From the NCBI GenBank assembly GCA_945873015.1, contig CAMCBY010000298.1, positions 1-5,621 of the forward strand: a stretch of DNA of 5,621 nt. Reading direction: 5' to 3'. This document shows, one piece after another, positions 1 to 4,718 of this stretch. Numbering within the stretch: position 1 is the first letter of the stretch; each line of letters starts with the position of its first letter. The position numbers and the translations under genes are program-made. The notes below the pieces were generated by a model, which was not told the origin of the DNA, did not search any database, and saw only the letters and a list, made by a program, of their open reading frames with translations. The stretch comes from Klebsiella pneumoniae (lineage in GTDB: Bacteria; Pseudomonadota; Gammaproteobacteria; Ga0077536).

Positions 1-277
1 TGCGTGGCCGGGCAACGTGCGGCAACTACGCGCCGTGATCGAGAGCATGTATGTGCTGTCGGACCAGGATCAGTTGACCTGCGCCGACCTGCCCCCTGAT
101 CTCGCCGCCACTCGTCCGCCGGTGCCGACCACCATAAAAACCATCGCTGAGCTGGAACGCGATGCGATTGCGCGCGAGCTGGCGAGTCAGGCCGGCAATC
201 GTTCGCAGGTCGCGCGTGCGCTCGGCATCTCGCGCAGCACGCTGTATCGCAAGCTGGTGGAGTACGGCATCGAATAG
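1..277 (+). CDS. Sigma-54-dependent Fis-family transcriptional activator, C-terminal fragment
   Basis: The gene enters from the left edge, with in-frame codons starting at base 2; 91 residues and a TAG stop (275-277) are visible. The fragment opens with A-W-P-G-N-V-R-Q-L-R, the hallmark at the end of the sigma-54-interacting AAA+ domain. A linker of about 40 residues follows, then a Fis-type helix-turn-helix (visible residues about 48-88) with the core GNRSQVARALGISRSTLYRK. Such proteins bind upstream activator sequences and use ATP hydrolysis to open promoters held by sigma-54 RNA polymerase. The linker and HTH resemble AcoR-like activators, which carry an N-terminal GAF sensor, but the sensor and most of the ATPase lie outside the window, so the inducer is unknown. 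The gene converges on the CMD gene with a 20-bp gap. I found no convincing -24/-12 sigma-54 promoter in the window, so its target is not identified. The family call is firm; the subfamily is tentative. Confidence 0.93.
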   Translation, partial: AWPGNVRQLRAVIESMYVLSDQDQLTCADLPPDLAATRPPVPTTIKTIAELERDAIARELASQAGNRSQVARALGISRSTLYRKLVEYGIE

Positions 278-298
278 CACAGGCAGACTGCGCCTGCT
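275..298. terminator. Possible bidirectional hairpin between convergent genes
   Basis: CAGGC (280-284) and GCCTG (292-296) form a 5-bp stem with a 7-nt loop. An outer AGCA/TGCT pairing (276-279 with 295-298) can extend it if two bases bulge. It fills the gap between the stop codons of the sigma-54 activator (+) and the CMD gene (-), where a shared terminator would be expected. There is no U-tract on either side, so it is not a canonical intrinsic terminator. Confidence 0.3.
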
Positions 299-1509
299 CA
301 CGGCGCGGCGGCGAACACCTCGGCCGCGATGCGCAGCGCTTCCTCGACCGCTGGATAACCGCAGTGGGGCACGAGGTTCAGCAGCACTTCGGTGATCTCT
401 TCGCGCGTCGCGCCGGTGTTGAGCGCGGCCTGCACATGCACACGCAACGGCGTCGCCATGACCTGATTACCGACTGCGGCAAAGGTCGCGCAGGCCGCCA
501 GTTCGCGCGTGCGCAAATCGATCGCGGTACGCGCGAAGACATCGCCATAGGCATGCGCAACGATGGCATGGCCGATATCCGGCGCCAGATCATCAAAACT
601 CGCAATGACGGCGGCGCCGGCGCCGCGCGAAGTCTGGCTTAAGACCGCAAGACCGCGGGTGTGGCGTGACGTGCGTGATTCGTTGGCAACGGGTGCGCCG
701 TGTGTCGCTGGAGCGACGTCGGCCAGCGGACGTGCGAATACTGCGCTCGCGCTGCTGATGGCGTTCAAGGCGGTGGGAAATCCAGCGTACACCGCCAATT
801 GCATGAAGGCCTCGGTCATTTCCGCCTGACTGAGACCGGCGCGCAGCGCGGCTTCAATGTGACGCTCAAGCTGCGCACTGCGATTGCCGGCGGTCGCAAG
901 CATGACAACGATGGCGAGCTGGCGAGTGCGTTCGTCAAGGTCGTCGCGATTGAAGATTTCGCCATATTCAAAGGCCATTGACCAGTGTGCGAATTCGGCG
1001 CTGAGCGCAGCCCAGTGGGCGTGCGTGGTATCGGCGTCGTTCAACATGCGGCCCATCAGAGCATAGCCTGCGCGTGCGCTGTCGGTGCCCTCATCCGCGC
1101 GCGGCGCGAGCGGGGCGAATTCGATTCCACGCTCTTTGAAAATCCCGCGCACCAGGGCGATGGCGTGAATCGCCACCGGAAAACCCAACACCACGATGCT
1201 GACGAACAACAGTTCGACCAGGGTGCGCGCCTCACCGCCGGCATTCAGATAACCGACCATGTGATAGCGCAGCTGGCGTTCGGCATTACGATGACCGAGC
1301 AATGCGGCGACCGTCACCACCTGACGCAGCGGTAGTGCCAGACCGTCACGCGCGATGATGTCGCCGTAGGCGAATTCCACCGTCAGGCGTGCCAGGTCCG
1401 GCGCGGTTTTTGCGGCGGCCTTTAATTGCACGTCATAGTCCGGGCCGCCAATGCGGCGCAGGACTTCAATGCCGCGTGCATAACGTTCGTCGTTGCTCAG
1501 GGCCGTCAT
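298..1509 (-). CDS. Triple-domain carboxymuconolactone decarboxylase (CMD)-like protein
   Basis: A 403-residue protein built of three tandem CMD/AhpD-like helical repeats at about residues 7-127, 144-262 and 281-403. Each repeat has a YG(D/E)(I/V) motif (Tyr48, Tyr182, Tyr321), a conserved His before an amphipathic helix ending in (A/N)(A/T)G (His83, His217, His358), and a G(F/Y)P motif (VLGFP, YAGFP, HCGYP). These recur at 134-141-residue spacing. Typical CMD proteins are about 100-150 residues or two-domain fusions, so three repeats is unusual. Only two cysteines occur (340, 383) and there is no CxxC, which argues against AhpD-type peroxidase chemistry. Gamma-carboxymuconolactone decarboxylase acts in the beta-ketoadipate pathway, but divergent members have other or unknown roles, so the reaction is not assignable. 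No signal peptide or membrane segment is obvious, so it is probably cytosolic. The ATG at 1509 was chosen because repeat 1 begins just after it. A GTG at 1575 would add 22 low-complexity residues; neither start has a clear Shine-Dalgarno. It lies 76 bp downstream of the flavin-enzyme gene and is probably cotranscribed. Confidence 0.87.
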   Translation of the reverse strand: MTALSNDERYARGIEVLRRIGGPDYDVQLKAAAKTAPDLARLTVEFAYGDIIARDGLALPLRQVVTVAALLGHRNAERQLRYHMVGYLNAGGEARTLVELLFVSIVVLGFPVAIHAIALVRGIFKERGIEFAPLAPRADEGTDSARAGYALMGRMLNDADTTHAHWAALSAEFAHWSMAFEYGEIFNRDDLDERTRQLAIVVMLATAGNRSAQLERHIEAALRAGLSQAEMTEAFMQLAVYAGFPTALNAISSASAVFARPLADVAPATHGAPVANESRTSRHTRGLAVLSQTSRGAGAAVIASFDDLAPDIGHAIVAHAYGDVFARTAIDLRTRELAACATFAAVGNQVMATPLRVHVQAALNTGATREEITEVLLNLVPHCGYPAVEEALRIAAEVFAAAP

Positions 1510-1585
1510 GGTTTGTTCGCGGGCGCACAATGGTGGACGGGATGGGATGGGCGCGGCGCCACGTGCCGCACCCACAAGCGGACGC

Positions 1586-2758
1586 TCAGGCGCTCTTGCG
1601 CAGCTCGTAGTCGATGGCCGCTTCGGCTTCGGCCGCGAGCGGCCAACCGATGCAGGAATCGTGGGCGCGGAAATTCCGCAGCCACCAACCCCAGTCTTCC
1701 GGTACCAGGCCGAATGGATCGGCCTGCTGCAGCTCGCGCGCGGCCCACACTGGCCAATGGGGATTGGACAGTGCCGGTCGGCCGAGCAATACGATATCGA
1801 TCATTTCTTCGCGAATGATGCGATCGGCGAGGGCCGGTATACCGAGATTCCAACTGGTGGCTACCGGGATGCCGACCTCGCTGCGCAGGCGCTGTGCGCG
1901 CTCGAGCATAAAACCGATTTCGGCAAACGGCTTTTCGCGCATGTCATCGGTGTTGAAACCGACGCTGAGATCAGCGAGATCGAGCCCATGCTCTTTCATC
2001 TTGCCGACGGCGATGATGGATTCGTCGAACTGGATGCCCTTGTCGTTCAAATCGTCGGAGCCGAGACGCATGGTGAGCGGAAAACGCTCTGGCCACACCG
2101 CGCGCACCGCATCGATCGCCTCCAGATGAAAACGCATACGATTGTCGAGGCTGCCGCCATATTCGTCATCGCGCTGATTGGCAAGTGGTGAGAAGAAACT
2201 CGAACCGAGATAGCCGTGTGCGAAATGCAGTTCCAGCCATTCGAAACCGGCATCGACTGCACGCCGCGCGGCGTCTGCATAGGCGCGATGAATGGCCTTG
2301 ATCTCGTCGCGGGTGAGGGCATGCACGGGGTACATATATTTGCCGCCGTAGGGGATCGCCGATGGCCCCACCACCGGCCAGCCATGCGGGTCATCCGGCG
2401 GCAGTTGCGCACCGCCTTCCCAGGGTTTGACTTCGCTGCCTTTACGCCCGGTATGCCCGAGCTGAATGGCAGGCACCGCACCCATGTCCTTGATGATGTC
2501 GGTCACGCGTTTTATGCCCGGGATCTGCGCGTCCTCGTAGAGGCCGGCACAACCGACACTGGTGCGGCCATCGGGTGTGATGGCTATCTGTTCAGGGAAC
2601 ACCAAACCGAAGCCGCCAGCCGCGCGCGAGCCCATCAACATGATGTGAAAGTCGTTCATGAGACCATCGACCGAGCGGTACATGGTCATCGGCGACATCG
2701 CGATGCGGTTACGCAGTGTGACGCCTTTAAGCGTAAAGGGGCTGAACAGATCCGGCAT
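1586..2758 (-). CDS. Old Yellow Enzyme-family FMN oxidoreductase (YqjM-like, single domain)
   Basis: A 390-residue NADH:flavin oxidoreductase with a single TIM barrel binding FMN. Members reduce activated C=C bonds of enones and related compounds using NAD(P)H. The N-terminus has LRNRIAMSPMTMYR (Thr25, Tyr27), then IQLGHTGRKG with flavin-contacting Gln99. The substrate-anion pair is His178/His181 in LHFAHGYLGSSFFSP, followed by NQRDDEYGGSLDNR (194-207) and Arg231. The FMN-phosphate region is ATSWNLGIPAL to LLGRPALSNPHWP (300-336). Length and motif order match YqjM/thermophilic-like enzymes. There is no C-terminal 4Fe-4S/FAD extension of the 2,4-dienoyl-CoA reductase type. Thr25 sits where YqjM has its flavin-tuning Cys26, as in classical yeast-type OYEs. 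The C-terminal tail after about 340 (DWGWWLRNFRAHDSCIGWP) is distinctive and may shape the active site or oligomer. The ATG at 2758 has a good GAGGA seven bases upstream. It is the first gene of a probable two-gene operon with the CMD gene and is divergent from the glycosyltransferase. The family is secure; the substrate is unknown. Confidence 0.94.
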   Translation of the reverse strand: MPDLFSPFTLKGVTLRNRIAMSPMTMYRSVDGLMNDFHIMLMGSRAAGGFGLVFPEQIAITPDGRTSVGCAGLYEDAQIPGIKRVTDIIKDMGAVPAIQLGHTGRKGSEVKPWEGGAQLPPDDPHGWPVVGPSAIPYGGKYMYPVHALTRDEIKAIHRAYADAARRAVDAGFEWLELHFAHGYLGSSFFSPLANQRDDEYGGSLDNRMRFHLEAIDAVRAVWPERFPLTMRLGSDDLNDKGIQFDESIIAVGKMKEHGLDLADLSVGFNTDDMREKPFAEIGFMLERAQRLRSEVGIPVATSWNLGIPALADRIIREEMIDIVLLGRPALSNPHWPVWAARELQQADPFGLVPEDWGWWLRNFRAHDSCIGWPLAAEAEAAIDYELRKSA

Positions 2759-2765
2759 GGCGACG

Positions 2766-2770
2766 TCCTC
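2766..2770 (-). promoter_or_regulatory. Shine-Dalgarno of the OYE gene
   Basis: On the minus strand GAGGA lies seven bases before the ATG at 2758. This supports that start, which also places the LRNR...SPM motif at the usual distance from the N-terminus. Confidence 0.75.
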
Positions 2771-2784
2771 AAAGTATTGCCAGC

Positions 2785-2814
2785 AGGATAACCACAGTTA
2801 TTGTACTGCGGCAA
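2785..2814 (-). promoter_or_regulatory. Putative promoter region of the OYE-CMD operon
   Basis: Two overlapping sigma-70-like solutions lie on the minus strand of the 105-bp divergent gap. One is TTGCCG (2809-2814) with an 18-bp spacer and TATCCT (2785-2790). The other is a better -10 box, TACAAT (2800-2805), whose only upstream support is an A-tract (2822-2827) and no true -35. Either would give a leader of roughly 20-40 nt. I see no GG-N10-GC sigma-54 element here. Confidence 0.35.
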
Positions 2815-2852
2815 GCGCAACTTTTTTGGGACCGCTGCCCGCCGCTGTCTGC

Positions 2853-2858
2853 GACAAT
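2853..2858 (+). promoter_or_regulatory. Possible -10 box immediately before the glycosyltransferase start
   Basis: GACAAT ends five bases before the ATG at 2864 and could act as a -10 element. No good -35 is found at 16-19 bp; TTGGGA (2826-2831) is 21 bp away. If used, transcription would begin at or within a base or two of the start codon. There is no spaced Shine-Dalgarno before this ATG, only AGG two bases upstream. Confidence 0.2.
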
Positions 2859-2863
2859 AGGTC

Positions 2864-3778
2864 ATGCCGAACACCGCCGTTGTCGTTGTCACCTATAACC
2901 GCCGCGCCCTGTTGCTCGATTGTCTGGCGGCGCTGATGGCCCAGAGTCACGCGCCGCAGCGCATCCATGTCATTGATAACGCCTCCAGCGACGGCACCCC
3001 CGACGCCCTGCGTGAAGGCGGCTGGTTGGCGCGCGCCGACTTCGATTATCTCCGCCTTGACGACAACCTCGGTGGCGCCGGTGGTTTTGCCGCTGGTCTC
3101 GAACGGGCAGTGGCCGAGGGCGCGGACTGGGTGTGGATGATGGACGATGATGCGCTGCCGGCGCCCGACGCCCTGCGCGCGTTGCTGGCGCAGGCAGATA
3201 ATCCTTCGAATCTTTATGGCTCGACTGCCGTCGCCGGCGAATGCCTGGCCTGGGGCATGACCTTGATTGCCAACGGCCAGCGCATCGAACGGGTGGCTGA
3301 TCTGCCGCTCACGGCGGACGTCAGCTTTCTGCCGTTCTTAGGCATCCTCGTGCATCGCAAACTGGTCGCGCGCATTGGTCTGCCCGATGCCGAGTTCTTT
3401 CTCGCCGCTGATGACCTTGAGTATTGCCTGCGGGCACAGGCTGCGGGTGCGCGTTGCGTGCTGGTGGCCGCCAGTCGAATCCATCACCCGCCGTCAGTCG
3501 CCTATCGCTTCACATGCTTAGGCCGCACATTAAATTGTCTGACCTTGCCGCCCTGGAAGCGCTACTACGACACGCGCAATCGTATCTTCGTCGCGCGCCG
3601 CCATTTCGGCTGGCGTCTGTACACCGAGACCTTGCCGAGTATCGCGCTGCGCCTTTTCGCAACGATGGTTCACGAAGCGCAGCCGATGGGGCAGCTACGC
3701 GCGACACTCGGCGGTGTGTTCGACGGTTTACGCGGCCATGGCGGCCGTCGACACGCACGGTGGGGGCTGCGGGTGTAG
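2864..3778 (+). CDS. Family 2 glycosyltransferase (rhamnosyl/galactofuranosyl-transferase-like)
   Basis: A 304-residue GT-A-fold inverting glycosyltransferase. The N-terminus VVVVTYNRRALLLDCLAAL (residues 6-24) and VIDNASSDGT (36-45) form the nucleotide-binding half. NLGGAGGFAAGL (68-79) and WVWMMDDDALP (89-99) follow, with the metal/UDP-binding DDD at 94-96. EFFLAADDLEYCLRA (177-191) supplies the likely catalytic Asp/Glu, and IHHPPS (206-211) and WKRYYDTRNR (231-240) are typical of rhamnosyl/galactofuranosyl transferases such as GlfT or WbbL relatives. No transmembrane helix is evident, so it is probably a cytosolic or membrane-peripheral enzyme transferring a sugar from a nucleotide donor to a polysaccharide or glycolipid acceptor. 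Donor and acceptor cannot be read. The length fits a single-domain GT2. It stands alone, divergent from OYE and convergent with the SDR, with no other polysaccharide gene in view. The TAG stop (3776-3778) lies within a REP-like element. The ATG at 2864 starts exactly at the conserved first strand. Confidence 0.93.
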   Translation: MPNTAVVVVTYNRRALLLDCLAALMAQSHAPQRIHVIDNASSDGTPDALREGGWLARADFDYLRLDDNLGGAGGFAAGLERAVAEGADWVWMMDDDALPAPDALRALLAQADNPSNLYGSTAVAGECLAWGMTLIANGQRIERVADLPLTADVSFLPFLGILVHRKLVARIGLPDAEFFLAADDLEYCLRAQAAGARCVLVAASRIHHPPSVAYRFTCLGRTLNCLTLPPWKRYYDTRNRIFVARRHFGWRLYTETLPSIALRLFATMVHEAQPMGQLRATLGGVFDGLRGHGGRRHARWGLRV

Positions 3779-3796
3779 GTGCGAATTTATTCGCAC
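3775..3796 (+). repeat. REP-like palindrome with GTAG head; possible terminator
   Basis: GTAG (3775-3778) is followed directly by GTGCGAATTTATTCGCAC (3779-3796), a perfect 8-bp stem with a 2-nt centre (or a 7-bp stem with a 4-nt loop). A GTAG or GGAG tetranucleotide followed by a palindrome is the known layout of bacterial REP sequences mobilised by REP-associated tyrosine transposases. The element includes the TAG stop of the glycosyltransferase and fills the gap to the convergent SDR gene. It could therefore also end transcription from both sides, although no strong U-tract follows (GTTAAA on the plus side). Only one copy is seen in this window, so repeat status is inferred from form. Confidence 0.6.
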
Positions 3797-3805
3797 GTTA
3801 AACCG

Positions 3806-4576
3806 CTAGTACTGCACGCGCCGCGTAAAACCGCCATCGACCACCAGATTGGCACCCGTCATAAAACTCGCTGCGGGGCTGGCAACGAACACCACCGCGT
3901 TCGCCACTTCCGCCGGTGTGCCCATACGACCCAGCGGATTCTGCGCGAGCGCCGCTTCGTAAATGGCCGGCATGTCGCGTTTGCGCGCGCCCCACACACC
4001 ATCGTCGAAATAAATGGTGCCGGGTGAGACGGTGTTGGCGCGGATGTTCTTTGGCGCAAGCTGGGTGGCGAGATTGGACACGTAGTTGATGACGGCGGCC
4101 TTGATGGCGTTATAGGCACGCGGGCCGCCGAAGGCTTCGAGCGCGGCGGTCGAGGACACCGCAACAATCGCCGCCGCGCTCGACTTTTCGAGATGAGGCA
4201 AGGCCGCTTCGACCGTCCTGACGGTCCCGAGCATGTCGATTTCCATGCCGGCACGCCAGCTCTCCTCACCGGGTGCGCCGGCCAGCGCGCTGACATTGGC
4301 GACCACAATATCGATGCCACCGAGTTCGAGGGCCGCCGCCGCGACCCACGCGTCCACGGCGTCACGACTCGCGACATCGGCGACACCGCCGCACACCCGC
4401 GCATTGGCGCCGCCCAGCGCCTTGAGATCCGCGACCGCACGCGTGACCTCATCGGCCTTGCGTGCACAGATCGCGACTGCACAGCCTTCGCGTACAAATT
4501 GTTCGGCGATGGCGCGCCCGATGCCACGCGTGGCGCCCGTGATGATCGCGCGTTTGCCCGTGAGTCCGAGATCCAT
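3806..4576 (-). CDS. Short-chain dehydrogenase/reductase (SDR), classical type
   Basis: A 256-residue Rossmann-fold NAD(P)-dependent oxidoreductase. The cofactor motif is TGATRGIG (residues 13-20). Basic Arg39/Lys40 in AICARK at the end of strand 2 suggests NADP(H). VANVSA (92-97) replaces the usual NNAG. The catalytic residues are Ser142 (VSST), Tyr155 and Lys159 (YNAIK), with SPG at 184-186 and a DGGF C-terminal motif (247-250). The position usually held by the catalytic-tetrad Asn is Asp114 in EIDMLGTV. Length and motif spacing match classical SDRs of the FabG/3-hydroxyacyl or sterol-dehydrogenase kind; the substrate, an alcohol/ketone pair, is not determinable. The ATG at 4576 was chosen because AGGGGA lies eight bases upstream and the first beta strand follows at once. 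An upstream ATG at 4627 would add 17 residues unlike the family. It is divergent from the aldo/keto reductase and convergent with the glycosyltransferase. Confidence 0.94.
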   Translation of the reverse strand: MDLGLTGKRAIITGATRGIGRAIAEQFVREGCAVAICARKADEVTRAVADLKALGGANARVCGGVADVASRDAVDAWVAAAALELGGIDIVVANVSALAGAPGEESWRAGMEIDMLGTVRTVEAALPHLEKSSAAAIVAVSSTAALEAFGGPRAYNAIKAAVINYVSNLATQLAPKNIRANTVSPGTIYFDDGVWGARKRDMPAIYEAALAQNPLGRMGTPAEVANAVVFVASPAASFMTGANLVVDGGFTRRVQY

Positions 4577-4584
4577 CGTATTGC

Positions 4585-4590
4585 TCCCCT
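4585..4590 (-). promoter_or_regulatory. Shine-Dalgarno of the SDR gene
   Basis: Minus-strand AGGGGA lies eight bases before the ATG at 4576. This decides between that start and the in-frame ATG at 4627, which has no comparable site. Confidence 0.75.
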
Positions 4591-4638
4591 GGTCTTTTGT
4601 GTGGTGATGCCGGCCGATGGCAGGCATGGTGTCGGGTG

Positions 4639-4644
4639 ACTATA
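4639..4644 (-). promoter_or_regulatory. Putative -10 box for the SDR gene
   Basis: TATAGT on the minus strand (5 of 6 matches to TATAAT) would start a transcript near 4632 with a leader of about 55 nt. No recognisable -35 lies at 16-18 bp, so an activator or another sigma factor may be needed. Confidence 0.35.
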
Positions 4645-4673
4645 ACGAGTGCGCCGGCCGGATACGAGGCGGG

Positions 4674-4682
4674 TGTTATAGT
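4674..4682 (+). promoter_or_regulatory. Putative extended -10 promoter for the AKR gene
   Basis: TGTTATAGT matches the extended -10 form TGnTATAAT with one mismatch. It would start transcription near 4689, giving a leader of about 30 nt to the ATG at 4719. The region 17 bp upstream (CCGGCC) is not a -35, which an extended -10 promoter can tolerate. Confidence 0.45.
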
Positions 4683-4709
4683 CCTGCGCGGTGTTGTAAC
4701 GCACGGTCT

Positions 4710-4716
4710 GGGGGAG
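4710..4716 (+). promoter_or_regulatory. Purine-rich Shine-Dalgarno of the AKR gene, tightly spaced
   Basis: GGGGGAG ends only two bases before the ATG at 4719. The G-rich part gives some freedom of pairing, but the spacing is shorter than the usual 5-9 nt. The start is kept because the encoded N-terminus (MKTTLLGNLEVTVIGLGCM) fits the family exactly. Confidence 0.5.
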
Positions 4717-4718
4717 TC

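Larger units (their letters stand above)
4638..4683. repeat. Perfect 9-bp inverted repeat in the SDR/AKR divergent gap
   Basis: GACTATAAC (4638-4646) and its exact reverse complement GTTATAGTC (4675-4683) are separated by 28 bp, with centres 37 bp apart. Each arm contains a TATAGT box reading outward, the left one toward the SDR gene and the right one toward the AKR gene. A palindromic CCGGCCGG (4654-4661) lies near the middle. The arms may be paired -10 elements, half-sites of a regulator, or both. Confidence 0.6.

Noticed and set aside
298..1509. AhpD-like alkylhydroperoxidase activity for the CMD protein
   Set aside because: No CxxC motif in any repeat; only two isolated cysteines in 403 residues.
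1493..2191. 232-codon plus-strand open frame opposite the OYE gene
   Set aside because: It lies antisense to a well-conserved flavin enzyme and shows no recognisable domain; long antisense frames are expected in GC-rich coding DNA.
1586..2758. 2,4-dienoyl-CoA reductase (FadH-like) assignment
   Set aside because: The protein stops at 390 residues and lacks the Fe-S cysteine cluster and FAD/NAD-binding C-terminal domain of that group.
2216..2791. 191-codon plus-strand open frame opposite the OYE N-terminal half
   Set aside because: It runs through the OYE start region and promoter gap, has no family resemblance and no ribosome site of note.
2759..2863. Sigma-54 (-24/-12) promoter upstream of the OYE operon for the neighbouring activator
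   Set aside because: I looked for GG-N10-GC with TGGCAC/TTGC character on both strands. The closest (GGTTATCCTGCTGG, minus strand) has GG instead of GC at -12.
3859..4704. 281-codon minus-strand open frame overlapping the SDR gene in another frame
   Set aside because: Its translation is Arg/Pro/Ser-rich and family-less, while the overlapping frame encodes a complete SDR with all motifs.
4577..4718. Sigma-54 promoter in the SDR/AKR gap
   Set aside because: No properly spaced GG-N10-GC pair with the right flanks; the TATAGT boxes point to sigma-70-type elements instead.
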